Source: an uncultured Flavobacteriales bacterium (lineage in GTDB: Bacteria; Bacteroidota; Bacteroidia; Flavobacteriales_G; NORP312). Taken from it: a stretch of 64,000 nt of DNA. Every line of letters starts with the position of its first letter. The first letter of the stretch is position 1. This document shows, piece after piece, positions 18,357-29,261 of this stretch. The translations under genes were made by a program, and so were the position numbers. Under the pieces are notes generated by a model. It was not told the DNA's origin and ran no database searches. It saw only the letters and a list, made by a program, of their open reading frames with translations. The stretch lies in assembly GCA_905480125.1 (NCBI GenBank), contig CAJQPE010000009.1, positions 1 through 64,000 on the forward strand, written 5' to 3'.

Positions 18357-20888
18357 ATGTGCTTTTTGAGAAATATCTTAATACTAATCAGTGTTTTTTC
18401 TGGTAATTATGCTTATTCTCAAAATACATCAATATACGGGATTATATCGAACGAAGATGGAAGCAGTCTTGACAAAGTAAATATCATTATCGTAGGAACA
18501 AATACTGGTGCAGTATCAAAAAAAGATGGGTCATACACTTTAAAAGTTCCAGCTAACGACAGTTTAGAGATCGCAATCTCGCTTCTTGGGATGAAAACAA
18601 TCACGAAGTCCGTTTTTCTTAAACAAAATCAACGAAAAGAAATTAGCGTGATACTTCGACCTATCTCCATAGAATTGGATCCTGATTTCGAAATTGTTGG
18701 AGACATAAGACGAACAGCACCAATGAATCGTATTGATGTGCAATACATTGATGCACTCCCAACGGCTTCGGGAAATTTTGAAAGCATTCTTTTTTCGGAG
18801 GCGAGCGTTTCCTCCAGTAATGAGCTTAGTTCACAATATTCCGTGAGGGGAGGAAGTTTTGACGAAAACCTAATCTACGTAAATGATATTCAAATATTTC
18901 GCCCGTTCCTCATTAGGAGTGGTCAACAAGAAGGGCTTAGTTTTATTAATTCAGATTTAGTTGAATCTGTTGAATTCTCTGCAGGAGGCTTTGAAGCTAG
19001 GTTCGGAGACAAAATGTCTTCAGTTCTGGACATTACCTATAAAAAACCAAAAGAATTTGCCGGGTCAATTAGTGCCAGCTTACTGGGTGGATCAATTCAC
19101 CTCGAAGATGGCAGCGACAATCATCGATTCACCCAAATACATGGAATCAGATATAAAACGAACAAATACGTATTAAATAGCTTAGATGTGGGAGGAGATT
19201 ATAATCCATCTTTTATTGATTATCAAACCTATTTTACGTATGATATTACGACAGATTTAGAAATATCTTTTTTAGGAAATATTGCGCAAAATAAATACAC
19301 TTTCACTCCTGAAACTAGACAAACAGATTTTGGAACAATTAATGGTGGATTGCGACTTACAGTATTTTTCGATGGGCAAGAAGTTGATGCTTTTACAACA
19401 TATCTAGGCGCCCTATCTCTAAACTACCGACCCCGCCCTAGCTTATCATTAAAATTAATTTCTTCTATTTTCAGATCCCAAGAGGAAGAAACATTCGATA
19501 TTCTTGGTCAATATTGGCTAGATGAACTAGAACGAGATCTATCAAGTGAAGATTTTGGAGATGTTGCTTTTAATCGAGGTGTAGGATCTTTTTTAGACCA
19601 TGGGAGGAACGAACTCAATGCACTCATATATAATATTGAGCACAAAGGAAAGTATTATAAAGATAATTACACACTACTTTGGGGTCTAAAATTTCAGCAA
19701 GAACATGTTAATGACAAATTGAACGAATGGACCATGGTCGACTCTGCTGGTTATTCTGTTCCACAAACACCTCGAGATGAAATTCAACTTAGTGAAGTGT
19801 ACAAAGCTGATACATCTATTATTTCTGAGCGAATAATGGGATATGCACAAGTAAATAATGAATGGGATTTAAAAGATAATTCAACAGCTTACCTAACTTC
19901 TGGAGCACGATTCAACTACTGGACCTTCAACAACCAAGCAACTGTTAGCCCCAGAGCAACTTTGGCATGGAAACCCAACTGGAAGCGCATAAAAGACACT
20001 ACAAAATATAAAGATTTTATTTTCAAAGCAGCTTGGGGGTTTTATCATCAACCTGCTCTATACAGAGAAATGAGAGCTTTAAATGGTCAAATTAATCCAG
20101 AAATAAGAGCGCAGCAATCAGTTCACTATGTACTCGGTAGTGATTATCAATTTGAAGCATGGGGGAATCGAAAATTTAAATTAACCAACGAAATTTATTA
20201 TAAACAACTAGACAATCTAATTCCATACGAAATTGACAACGTGCGGATACGTTATTATGCAACAAATAACTCAAGAGGATATGCGATGGGCTTCGAATCC
20301 AAAATCCATGGACAGTTTGTCAAAGACATCGACTCATGGGCAAGCATTGGTATCATGAAAATTGAAGAAGATATTGAAGATGATTTTTACATGGAATACC
20401 AAGATGCTCAAGGCAACAAAGTTAATCCATACTATGATGGTACAACTACTATTACCGATACAGTTCGTTTTTCACCAGGTTTAATACCAAGACCAACAGA
20501 CCAAAGAGTGAATTTTGGATTATTTTTTCAAGACTATATACGCAACCATCCGAACTATAAAATGCACCTAAACCTACTTTTTGGAAGTGGCTTACCAACA
20601 GGACCTCCTACTTTTGAAAGATACAAAGATACTTTAAGAATTCCGCCATATAGACGAGTTGATATTGGGTTCTCATTTCAACTTTTGAGCGAGAAAAGAC
20701 AACTAAACAGCAGCAATCCATTAAAAGTATTTCGATCTATCTGGCTTAGTGCAGAAGTATTTAATTTGCTTCAAATCAACAACACCATTAGTTATTTATG
20801 GATTAAAGATGTTACTGGTCGTCAATATGCTGTTCCCAATTATTTAACTTCAAGAAGGATCAACGTTAAACTAGTTGCTAAATTTTAG
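18357..20888 (+). CDS. TonB-dependent receptor with N-terminal carboxypeptidase-like domain
   Basis: IYGIISNEDGSSLDKVNIIIVGTNTGAVSKKDGSYTLKV; plug SSQYSVRGGSFDENLIYVNDIQIFRP; terminal ...RRINVKLVAKF. Confidence 0.92.
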   Translation: MCFLRNILILISVFSGNYAYSQNTSIYGIISNEDGSSLDKVNIIIVGTNTGAVSKKDGSYTLKVPANDSLEIAISLLGMKTITKSVFLKQNQRKEISVILRPISIELDPDFEIVGDIRRTAPMNRIDVQYIDALPTASGNFESILFSEASVSSSNELSSQYSVRGGSFDENLIYVNDIQIFRPFLIRSGQQEGLSFINSDLVESVEFSAGGFEARFGDKMSSVLDITYKKPKEFAGSISASLLGGSIHLEDGSDNHRFTQIHGIRYKTNKYVLNSLDVGGDYNPSFIDYQTYFTYDITTDLEISFLGNIAQNKYTFTPETRQTDFGTINGGLRLTVFFDGQEVDAFTTYLGALSLNYRPRPSLSLKLISSIFRSQEEETFDILGQYWLDELERDLSSEDFGDVAFNRGVGSFLDHGRNELNALIYNIEHKGKYYKDNYTLLWGLKFQQEHVNDKLNEWTMVDSAGYSVPQTPRDEIQLSEVYKADTSIISERIMGYAQVNNEWDLKDNSTAYLTSGARFNYWTFNNQATVSPRATLAWKPNWKRIKDTTKYKDFIFKAAWGFYHQPALYREMRALNGQINPEIRAQQSVHYVLGSDYQFEAWGNRKFKLTNEIYYKQLDNLIPYEIDNVRIRYYATNNSRGYAMGFESKIHGQFVKDIDSWASIGIMKIEEDIEDDFYMEYQDAQGNKVNPYYDGTTTITDTVRFSPGLIPRPTDQRVNFGLFFQDYIRNHPNYKMHLNLLFGSGLPTGPPTFERYKDTLRIPPYRRVDIGFSFQLLSEKRQLNSSNPLKVFRSIWLSAEVFNLLQINNTISYLWIKDVTGRQYAVPNYLTSRRINVKLVAKF

Positions 20889-20920
20889 AATTCAGTATTT
20901 TCGCAACATATTTAAACTAC

Positions 20921-21727
20921 ATGAGAGAAATTATTGAACAAGCTTGGGAAAATCGTGCGCTGCTTAAAGAGAACAAGACGCAAGATGCAATTCGCAAGGT
21001 TATTGAACATTTAGACAAAGGTAAAGTACGTGTTGCTGAGCTTTCTTGTGATAAGTGGGAAGTAAACGAGTGGGTTAAAAAAGCGGTTGTCATGTATTTT
21101 CCTATTCAAAAAATGGAAACTATTGAAGTCGGTCCATTAGAATTTCATGATAAAATGAAACTTAAATCGAACTATGCAGACAAAGGTGTTCGAGTTGTAC
21201 CGCATGCTATTGCTCGATATGGATCGTATTTAGCCAAGGGTGTTATTATGATGCCTTCTTATGTAAATATCGGTGCTTATGTAGATTCGGGAACAATGGT
21301 AGACACATGGGCGACAGTTGGCTCATGCGCCCAAATAGGTAAGAATGTTCACCTTAGTGGAGGTGTTGGCATAGGTGGTGTTCTTGAGCCCTTGCAGGCT
21401 GCTCCTGTAATTATCGAGGATGGGGCATTTATTGGCTCCAGATGTATTGTTGTTGAAGGAGCCCAGATTGGTAAACAAGCTGTTTTGGGAGCTAATGTTG
21501 TAATTACTAAATCGACCAAAATAATTGATGTATCGGGATCGGAACCATTTGAATACAAGGGATATGTCCCACCAAGAAAAGTAGTAATCCCTGGTTCTTA
21601 TACTAAAGAATTTAATGCTGGCAATTACAATGTTCCATGTGCTTTAATTATCGGCGAGCGCAAACCAAGTACAGATCTTAAAACCTCTCTTAACGAAGCT
21701 CTAAGAGACTACGATGTAGCTGTTTAG
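20921..21727 (+). CDS. dapD: 2,3,4,5-tetrahydropyridine-2,6-dicarboxylate N-succinyltransferase
   Basis: Left-handed beta-helix hexapeptides; RVVPHAIARYGSYLAKGVIMMPSYVNIGAYVDSGTMVDTWATVGSCAQIG. Confidence 0.96.
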   Translation: MREIIEQAWENRALLKENKTQDAIRKVIEHLDKGKVRVAELSCDKWEVNEWVKKAVVMYFPIQKMETIEVGPLEFHDKMKLKSNYADKGVRVVPHAIARYGSYLAKGVIMMPSYVNIGAYVDSGTMVDTWATVGSCAQIGKNVHLSGGVGIGGVLEPLQAAPVIIEDGAFIGSRCIVVEGAQIGKQAVLGANVVITKSTKIIDVSGSEPFEYKGYVPPRKVVIPGSYTKEFNAGNYNVPCALIIGERKPSTDLKTSLNEALRDYDVAV

Positions 21728-22489
21728 ATGAACCAAAAAATAAAAATAACTGCTATTGTTCCAACATATAACGAGGAACATAATATTGAAGACGTTCTAG
21801 AATCAGTAGCTTTTGCTGATGAAATAATGGTTGTCGACTCATTTAGTGTCGACAAAACTATTGCACTAGCAAAAAAATACACACAATTCATTGTCGAACG
21901 AGAATACGAGAATTCAGCCTCTCAAAAAAACTGGGCCATTCCACAAGCGAATAATGATTGGATTCTTCTTGTAGATGCTGACGAAAGAGTCACACTAGAG
22001 CTTCAAAAAGAGATTATAGACACATTAAATAATTCCCCAACAGAGGTTGGATTTTGGATGTATCGACAAAATTATTTTATGGGGAAACCTCTTAATAATG
22101 GAGCGTTCAAGAAAGATAAAGTCATTCGTTTATTCAGAAAAAGTAAATGTAAATACGAGACCAAAAGTGTTCATGCTGAAATTGTTGCAAATGGATCTAT
22201 TGGATGGTTGAAGAACAAATTAACTCACAACACCTACATTACATTTGATCATCATCTAGAAAAAATGAATCGCTATGCATGGTGGCAAGCGGATGATTTA
22301 AATAAGAAAATGGGGGTAATTACCCCGTTTCATTTGTTACTTAAACCTGCTTTTCGGTTTTTTAAAGAATACGTTGTACAGCGTGGATATCAAGATGGAA
22401 TTCCTGGATTTACTATGGCTGTAATTGGTTCATATTCAGTTATTACAAGATATATTAAAGTATGGCTACTGAGAAAGAACTTGAAATAG
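21728..22489 (+). CDS. Glycosyltransferase family 2 (LPS core WaaE/KdtX-like)
   Basis: ITAIVPTYNEEHNIEDVLESVAFADEIMVVDSFSVDKT...ASQKNWAIPQANNDWILLVDADE. Confidence 0.9.
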   Translation: MNQKIKITAIVPTYNEEHNIEDVLESVAFADEIMVVDSFSVDKTIALAKKYTQFIVEREYENSASQKNWAIPQANNDWILLVDADERVTLELQKEIIDTLNNSPTEVGFWMYRQNYFMGKPLNNGAFKKDKVIRLFRKSKCKYETKSVHAEIVANGSIGWLKNKLTHNTYITFDHHLEKMNRYAWWQADDLNKKMGVITPFHLLLKPAFRFFKEYVVQRGYQDGIPGFTMAVIGSYSVITRYIKVWLLRKNLK

Positions 22490-23046
22490 AACAGGCCTAC
22501 AAAGCAATCAAAATTCTTAAGGATGGGGGGGTAATTCTTTATCCAACGGATACAGTTTGGGGCCTAGGTTGTGATGCGAATAATGAAAAAGCAGTTCAGA
22601 AGATATTCGATATCAAACAACGATCAGAGCAAAAAAGTATGATTATTTTAGTTGCTAATGATGCGCAACTAAATCGCTGTGTTCATTTTGTACCAGAAAT
22701 GGCCTGGGACTTAATTGATGTTACAGATTCTCCGCTAACCATTATTTACTCTGGACCGAAAAACATTGCACAAAATGTTCTTGCATTAGATGGCAGTGTT
22801 GGAATTAGAATGGTGAAAAAATGTTTTGCAAATGAACTTACCAAAAGGTTCAACAAACCTTTGGTTGCCACCTCTGCAAATATTAGTGATGCAAAAACTC
22901 CATTGTCTTTTAACGAAATAGACCCCGCGATTATAAGTGCCGTTGATTATGTGGTAAATTTGCCGGCTGAAATGAATCGAATAGCAAAACCCTCTGCTAT
23001 TATAAAGGTAAATGAGAGTGGAGATATTAAAATAATCAGAGAATAA
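22462..23046 (+). CDS. L-threonylcarbamoyladenylate synthase (TsaC/Sua5 family)
   Basis: GGVILYPTDTVWGLGCDANNEKAVQKIFDIKQRSEQKSMIILV; SVGIRMV...LVATSANIS. Confidence 0.92.
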   Translation: MATEKELEIEQAYKAIKILKDGGVILYPTDTVWGLGCDANNEKAVQKIFDIKQRSEQKSMIILVANDAQLNRCVHFVPEMAWDLIDVTDSPLTIIYSGPKNIAQNVLALDGSVGIRMVKKCFANELTKRFNKPLVATSANISDAKTPLSFNEIDPAIISAVDYVVNLPAEMNRIAKPSAIIKVNESGDIKIIRE

Positions 23047-23049
23047 ATT

Positions 23050-24456
23050 TTGAATCTGGCCGAACACATTCAAGATCCAGTTATTAAAACGATCTCAGAG
23101 ATCACATCTCAAGCTAACATGGAAGCATACATCGTTGGAGGTTATACTCGCGACATATTGCTCAATCGTGTTAGTAAAGATATTGATATAGTAGTAATAG
23201 GAAGTGGAATTCAATTGGCCAAACTTGTTACTAAGAAACTTAACGCGCAGCTAAGTGTTTTCAAGAACTTTGGAACAGCGCAGGTAAAGACAAGAGATTT
23301 AGAAATTGAATTTGTTGGAGCTCGAAAAGAATCTTATGAAAGAGGGTCTCGGAAACCCATAGTAGAAGATGGCACCCTACAAGAAGACCAAGAAAGGAGA
23401 GATTTTACTATTAATGCAATGTCTATCTCTTTACAAAAAAATAGTTTCGGAGACCTTCTCGACCCTTTTAATGGTTTACAAGATTTAGAAAACAAAATAC
23501 TAAAAACACCACTTGATCCGAGCATAACGTATTCCGATGACCCGCTCAGAATGATGCGCGCTATACGGTTTGCTTCACAATTAAATTTCACAATAGAAGA
23601 AAAGTCGTTAAAGGCTATTGCAACCAACAAGAACCGTATCGAAATTGTATCTCAAGAACGCATTACAGATGAGCTAAACAAAATTGTACTCTCCCCTATT
23701 CCTTCAATTGGTTTCGAGCTTCTCTATAACACAGAATTGTTGCACAATATATTCCCAAAAATGGTTGAATTACAAGGGGTAGAAATCATTAATGGAAAAG
23801 AACATAAAGACAACTTCTATCATACTTTAGAAGTTCTTGACAACATCTCAAAAAAGACTAACAATCTCTGGTTACGTTGGGCTGCTATATTGCATGACAT
23901 AGCAAAACCCGATACAAAAAAATTTAATCAAAAGGTAGGTTGGACATTTCATGGTCACGAAGACAGAGGTTCTAGAATGGTACCAAAAATATTTAAACAG
24001 CTGAAACTTCCTCTTGACACTAAAATGAAATACGTTCAGAAACTTGTGCTGCTTCATCTGCGGCCAATTGCTCTTGTGAAAGACATTGTAACAGATTCTG
24101 GTGTGAGAAGGCTATTATTTGATGCTGGAGAAGATATTGATGATTTATTGACACTTTGCAGAGCAGACATAACATCGAAAAACAAGTTTAAAGTCAAAAA
24201 ATACTTGAAGAACTTCAATTTAGTTGAAAAAAAAATGAAGATTCTTGAAGAAAAAGATAAAGTGAGAAACTTTCAACCACCTGTATCTGGCGAATTAATA
24301 ATGAAAACATTTAATATTAAACCTTGCCGAGCTATTGGTATTATTAAAAATGAAATAAAAGAAGCAATACTAGATGGAGAAATTAAAAATAACAAAAAAG
24401 AAGCCTTCGAAATGATGCTCATAATTGGTAAGCGTATTGGACTATCAAAATCTTAA
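23050..24456 (+). CDS. CCA tRNA nucleotidyltransferase / poly(A) polymerase-like with HD domain (TTG start)
   Basis: AYIVGGYTRDILLNRVSKDIDIVVIG; ERRDFTINAMSI; HD domain LRWAAILHDIAKP. Confidence 0.92.
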   Translation: MNLAEHIQDPVIKTISEITSQANMEAYIVGGYTRDILLNRVSKDIDIVVIGSGIQLAKLVTKKLNAQLSVFKNFGTAQVKTRDLEIEFVGARKESYERGSRKPIVEDGTLQEDQERRDFTINAMSISLQKNSFGDLLDPFNGLQDLENKILKTPLDPSITYSDDPLRMMRAIRFASQLNFTIEEKSLKAIATNKNRIEIVSQERITDELNKIVLSPIPSIGFELLYNTELLHNIFPKMVELQGVEIINGKEHKDNFYHTLEVLDNISKKTNNLWLRWAAILHDIAKPDTKKFNQKVGWTFHGHEDRGSRMVPKIFKQLKLPLDTKMKYVQKLVLLHLRPIALVKDIVTDSGVRRLLFDAGEDIDDLLTLCRADITSKNKFKVKKYLKNFNLVEKKMKILEEKDKVRNFQPPVSGELIMKTFNIKPCRAIGIIKNEIKEAILDGEIKNNKKEAFEMMLIIGKRIGLSKS

Positions 24457-24480
24457 GTTTATTTTTGCAAAAAAGAAACT

Positions 24481-24993
24481 ATGCTTTATACTTTTAGAAT
24501 TGTACTCGACTGCGAAGAAGATGTTTTTAGAGACATTCAAATACAAGGAAATCAAAACTTTATTGATCTGCACAAGACTATTCAAAATGCGTTCGGTTTC
24601 GATAATTCACAAATCGCTTCTTTCTATTTAAGTGATGGCGATTGGAATAAAGGAGATGAAATTAGCATGATGGACATGGCCGGAGAGCAAGGAGAGGGAA
24701 CCTCTTACTCAATGACCGATACTTCAATTGAATCCTTAGCCGAAACTGACGGACAAAAACTGATTTATGTTTCTGATTTCCTATTAATGTGGTGCTTCTT
24801 TGTAGAATTGGTTAAAATTTCTGAACCGATAAAAGGATTTGTTTATCCAAATGTGGCACTATCTATTGGCAATGCTCCAGATCAGTATTCCAAAGATGGC
24901 GACATTGAATTTGAAACAGATGCTGTTGAGGGAAAAACTGATGGAGAACAAGATATCTTTGACGACTTCAATGATTTTGACGATTATCAGTAA
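24481..24993 (+). CDS. Plasmid pRiA4b ORF-3-like family protein
   Basis: YTFRIVLDCEEDVFRDIQIQGNQNFIDLHKTIQNAFGFDNSQIASFYLSDGDW; acidic C-terminus. Confidence 0.7.
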   Translation: MLYTFRIVLDCEEDVFRDIQIQGNQNFIDLHKTIQNAFGFDNSQIASFYLSDGDWNKGDEISMMDMAGEQGEGTSYSMTDTSIESLAETDGQKLIYVSDFLLMWCFFVELVKISEPIKGFVYPNVALSIGNAPDQYSKDGDIEFETDAVEGKTDGEQDIFDDFNDFDDYQ

Positions 24994-24996
24994 TTT

Positions 24997-25902
24997 TTGA
25001 AATATCTCATCGTTATTTCTGGCCCAACAGCTGTTGGTAAAACTTCAGTAAGCGTTGCTCTTGCTAAACACTATAATTGCGAAATTTTATCAGCTGACTC
25101 TCGACAATTCTTTAAAGAGCTCAATATAGGTACTGCAAAACCAACGCACGAAGAAATGCAAGGTGTTACCCATCATTTTATTGGAAACAGGACTATTTCA
25201 GAAGACTACACTGCCGGTAAATTTGAATGCGATGCATTAAAAGTACTTGACACTATATTTAAAAAACATGATGTTGCTATTCTGGTAGGAGGTTCAGGTC
25301 TTTATATTGATGCTCTCTGCAATGGACTTGATGATGTGCCATTTGACAAAAAATTACGCGATGAATTAACAACAATATACGAAAAAAAAGGAATAACTTT
25401 CTTACAACAAGAATTAAAGGACAACGATATTGATTACTTTAATAGAGTTGACAAGAATAATCCTTACCGCCTAATTAGAGGAGTTGAAGTATTTCGTTTA
25501 ACAGGTAAACCTTATTCCTCATTTTTACAAAAAAAGAAGCTGGATAGACATTTCGAATGTATCAATATAACATTAGAAATGGAAAGAGAAATGCTTTATA
25601 AACGAATCAATCTTAGAGTAGACAAAATGATAAATGAAGGACTGGAGACTGAAGTAAAATCATTAATTATGTTTAAAGAGAACACCGCTCTTAAAACAGT
25701 TGGATATCAAGAATTCTTCGACTATTTTGATAAAAAAACAACAAAAGAAAAAGCTATAGAACTAATAAAAAGAAACTCTAGAAGATATGCCAAACGGCAA
25801 ATCAGCTGGTGTAAACGTGACAAAAATGCAGTTTGGATGAACCCATCCAACTTCTCTCTCATCATTAATCATATCAATAGTTGCCTAAATTTAATAAATT
25901 AG
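24997..25902 (+). CDS. miaA: tRNA dimethylallyltransferase (TTG start)
   Basis: VISGPTAVGKTSVSVALAKHYNCEILSADSRQFFKELNIGTAKPT; RRYAKRQISWCK. Confidence 0.96.
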   Translation: MKYLIVISGPTAVGKTSVSVALAKHYNCEILSADSRQFFKELNIGTAKPTHEEMQGVTHHFIGNRTISEDYTAGKFECDALKVLDTIFKKHDVAILVGGSGLYIDALCNGLDDVPFDKKLRDELTTIYEKKGITFLQQELKDNDIDYFNRVDKNNPYRLIRGVEVFRLTGKPYSSFLQKKKLDRHFECINITLEMEREMLYKRINLRVDKMINEGLETEVKSLIMFKENTALKTVGYQEFFDYFDKKTTKEKAIELIKRNSRRYAKRQISWCKRDKNAVWMNPSNFSLIINHINSCLNLIN

Positions 25903-25946
25903 ATATTTCTGTGAAACAACAAGCAACTATAGGTACATTTGTAAAT

Positions 25947-27860
25947 GTGAAAAAAATCTTTACTTTACTTTTTTGCTCACTCTCCCTCCTATTCTCTTAC
26001 GGTAGTAATAATACTATTGATTCTTTATTAAATCTAATGGATCAACGAGCAGACGATTCCTTAAAAGTTCTGATTTTAATGCAGCTATCTGAACAATATT
26101 TTTCAATTGGAGAAGAGGCTAAAACAACATTATTTATCGAAGATGCAATTGGATTATCTGAAAATTTAGATAATGAAAAGTTCGCTGTTGCGATAAAAGT
26201 TAAAGCAGCCCGTTTATATGCTAAAATGGGTAATACACAAAAGGCGATTAAAGAATTAGACAAACTTTTAATTTATCACCAAACTATAAATGATAGTGAA
26301 AATCTGGCTCAAACACATTCTTATCTTGCTGCAATTTATGACGTTCAAGGCAATCATGCACTAGCGCTTGAAAATTATTATACTGCGTTAGAAATTAGCG
26401 AAAAATTGATTGATAAGAAAAATATAGCTAGGAGTTCAGGTAATATTGGTAATATATACCTGTATCAAAAAAAATATTCTGACGCCACAAAGTTTTTTTT
26501 TAAATCACTCTCGTTAAGTAAAAAAATTGAATTTTTAGAGGGAATGGCAAATTGCTATAACAATCTTGGTATTGTTCATTATTATCAGGAAAACATGGAT
26601 AGCGCAATGTTCTATTTCTTCCAATCCGAAATTTTAAAAACAAATCTAAATGACTCAGTTGGTCTTTCTTCGTTATACAATAATCTAGGGGAAATTTATT
26701 TTCTCAAAGATAATTACGATAAGGCAATGACTTACCAAGAAAAAGCAAAATCAATTCAGTATAGTGTTAATGACAAGAAGGGACTAGTATATTCTTATAT
26801 CAATATTGGTGCAATATATGAGAAAAAAGGTCTTTACAATGATGCTATTGATGCGCATCTTCAAGCCATTTCAATCGCTAAAAGCTTGCAGGCCAACTGG
26901 CTTATTATGGAGGCTTATTACTTTATTCACAGCGACTATAAAGGAAAAGGGGATTTTAGTCAAGCATTGCATTATTTCTCTAAATATCACCACTTACGTG
27001 ATAGCTTAAAAACAAATGAAAATACTGACAAAATTGCGGAGCTTTATCTAAAATATGATTCTGGTAAAAAAGATGTCCAAATTCAAGAATTAGAGCAAAA
27101 AAACAAAGAGCATCAAGAACTAGCTGAGCGAAAATCAATTAACCAGGCGCTCTTAGTTATCCTAACCTTTTTTCTTTTGACGATAATAATATTAATGATT
27201 CGGCAGATCAAGCTAAAAAAAAGAAACAATTTCTTGCTACAAAACATGTTAAATCAAAAAGAAGTATTGCTAAAAGAAGTTCATCACAGAGTTAAAAACA
27301 ACTTCCAACTTATTTCCAGTCTACTGAATTTGCAAGCTGGTAGCATTAAAGATGCCAATATTCAAACTGCACTTTATAAAAATAAAAATCGAATAGACTC
27401 AATGGCGCTGGTTCACAAAAGCCTTTATGAAAACAATGATGTAGTAAATATTGATTTACACAAATATGTTCTCCATCTCGTCAACAATGTTAAATCATCT
27501 TTTAATCCGGAAAATAAAGAAATTAACGTTACTATTGAAATAGAGAAAATCATGCTTGAATCCAAACAAGCCACTCCACTGGGATTAATTATTAATGAAT
27601 TAGTTACAAATGCGTATAAATATGCTTTTGCTAAGCAAAAAAACGGAGAACTGAAAATCTCTATCGTTTATTTTGATGAAAATCATTATTCCCTAATTGT
27701 TAAGGACAATGGATCAGGTTTACCTAAAGGTTTTTCAGTGGAAAATTCAAATACCCTTGGAATTGAATTAGTACACTTGCTGTCTGAACAGATTGGGGGA
27801 AAACTCGAACTAAAAAGCGAAAATGGTACTATAATCAAAATTATTTTCCCTAAAAACTAA
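25947..27860 (+). CDS. TPR sensor histidine kinase (HisKA_2 / HATPase_c), probable GTG start
   Basis: Signal peptide from 25947; multiple TPRs; TM; LLKEVHHRVKNNFQLISSLLNLQ phosphoacceptor; LGLIINELVTNAYKYAF; LIVKDNGSGLP. Confidence 0.93.
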   Translation: MKKIFTLLFCSLSLLFSYGSNNTIDSLLNLMDQRADDSLKVLILMQLSEQYFSIGEEAKTTLFIEDAIGLSENLDNEKFAVAIKVKAARLYAKMGNTQKAIKELDKLLIYHQTINDSENLAQTHSYLAAIYDVQGNHALALENYYTALEISEKLIDKKNIARSSGNIGNIYLYQKKYSDATKFFFKSLSLSKKIEFLEGMANCYNNLGIVHYYQENMDSAMFYFFQSEILKTNLNDSVGLSSLYNNLGEIYFLKDNYDKAMTYQEKAKSIQYSVNDKKGLVYSYINIGAIYEKKGLYNDAIDAHLQAISIAKSLQANWLIMEAYYFIHSDYKGKGDFSQALHYFSKYHHLRDSLKTNENTDKIAELYLKYDSGKKDVQIQELEQKNKEHQELAERKSINQALLVILTFFLLTIIILMIRQIKLKKRNNFLLQNMLNQKEVLLKEVHHRVKNNFQLISSLLNLQAGSIKDANIQTALYKNKNRIDSMALVHKSLYENNDVVNIDLHKYVLHLVNNVKSSFNPENKEINVTIEIEKIMLESKQATPLGLIINELVTNAYKYAFAKQKNGELKISIVYFDENHYSLIVKDNGSGLPKGFSVENSNTLGIELVHLLSEQIGGKLELKSENGTIIKIIFPKN

Positions 27861-27907
27861 TTTATTATTTTTAATTAACCGTACTACTTTTATACCACAA
27901 CTTATAA

Positions 27908-28330
27908 ATGAAAAAAGAGTTAACCCAAACCTACGACAAAGACGGTAATTTAATCAGCCCAAAATTATCTGATGATTTAAAAAATTATCTTATCGACATT
28001 GATGGCACAATAACTGAAGATATCCCTAACGAGGAACCTGAAAGAATGTTAACCTGTAAACCATTTCCAGATGCTCTAGAAACATTAAATAATTGGTATA
28101 ACGAAGGGCACGTTATTACGTTTTTCACATCAAGAACTGAGGAACACCGGGAATATACTGAACGCTGGTTAGAAATGCATAAATTCAAATATCATGCTTT
28201 GTTAATGAATAAACCTAGAGGTGGAAACTATCATTGGATTGATAACCATATAGTAAAAGCAACAAGATACAAAGGCAAATTTACCGATCTTACAACGCAG
28301 CTAAAAGAAGTTGAAGTTTTTGAAGATTAA
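27908..28330 (+). CDS. HAD-like phosphatase domain protein (often annotated phosphoheptose isomerase)
   Basis: LIDIDGTITEDIPNEEPERM; ITFFTSRTEEHREYTERWL; MNKPRGGNYHWIDNHIVKATRYKGKF. Confidence 0.75.
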   Translation: MKKELTQTYDKDGNLISPKLSDDLKNYLIDIDGTITEDIPNEEPERMLTCKPFPDALETLNNWYNEGHVITFFTSRTEEHREYTERWLEMHKFKYHALLMNKPRGGNYHWIDNHIVKATRYKGKFTDLTTQLKEVEVFED

Positions 28331-28372
28331 CAAAGAGTTTATACTTTAGTAAAAATTAAACGGACAACCAGG

Positions 28373-29248
28373 ATGAAAAGTAATTCAAATTTTTGGAAGC
28401 GAGTTATCACATTATTTGTGGTATTAAGTCTTATCGCATGTGATTCGGACCCTTTACCAGAAGAAATAATAGTTGAAAAAGCGCCTGATAGTGAAATATC
28501 TTTTGATGATGAAAACGAGGATATGTATAATTTCGTTATGCCTTCTCCATTGCAAATTGCTGCTATTTTTAAAAGAGCTGGATTAAAATACTCGCGAGAA
28601 ACGACCAACAATATTGATAATGTATCCAATTACACCGACAGAGTGACCAAGGCCTTGAATTTTGGAGTTTATGCCGCTGATTTGTCTTATTGCGTGCTAA
28701 ACAAACAACCCCAGGACGCAGTTAAATACATGAAAACAATAAAAAAACTTTCTGATGATTTAGGAATGACTTCAATGTTTGGATCATCTAATATGTTCAC
28801 TAGTTTTGAAAATAACATCAGCAATGATGACTCTTTAATATACATACTTGCTGCAATTCAGGAAAATTTAGATGAGCATTTGGAAAATAATGAAGAGCAA
28901 TACATGTCAGTAATCTTTTTTGCAGGTGGCTGGACTGAAGGAATGTATATTGGCGCCCAAGTTGCCGCAGTAGGTAATTCATCAATCGCAGCAAGACTTA
29001 TTGAGCAAATGGTAATTTTAGAGAATGTTATAAAAGCATTAAAAACGTACCCACACGAAAGTAATTTCCTAGATGAAATAATAACTGATTTAGAAGATAT
29101 TGACAGTACATACCGAAACTTTGAATCATTGAAAGATATTGAGATTGATGACGTTTCTTTTTCAGACTTAACAATTTCGGATAGAGAGCTTGGCTCGATA
29201 ATTGAAAAAATAGAAGCGCTAAGGTCTAAAATTACTGGTGCAGAATAA
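28373..29248 (+). CDS. Hypothetical lipoprotein, helical
   Basis: Lipobox LSLIACDSD; no recognised domain. Confidence 0.55.
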   Translation: MKSNSNFWKRVITLFVVLSLIACDSDPLPEEIIVEKAPDSEISFDDENEDMYNFVMPSPLQIAAIFKRAGLKYSRETTNNIDNVSNYTDRVTKALNFGVYAADLSYCVLNKQPQDAVKYMKTIKKLSDDLGMTSMFGSSNMFTSFENNISNDDSLIYILAAIQENLDEHLENNEEQYMSVIFFAGGWTEGMYIGAQVAAVGNSSIAARLIEQMVILENVIKALKTYPHESNFLDEIITDLEDIDSTYRNFESLKDIEIDDVSFSDLTISDRELGSIIEKIEALRSKITGAE

Positions 29249-29261
29249 AGGCGTTTACATT

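Noticed and set aside
24481-24993. pRiA4b ORF-3-like gene as evidence of a mobile element
   Set aside because: Sits in a housekeeping gene run with no transposase, repeats or target duplications; family is commonly chromosomal.
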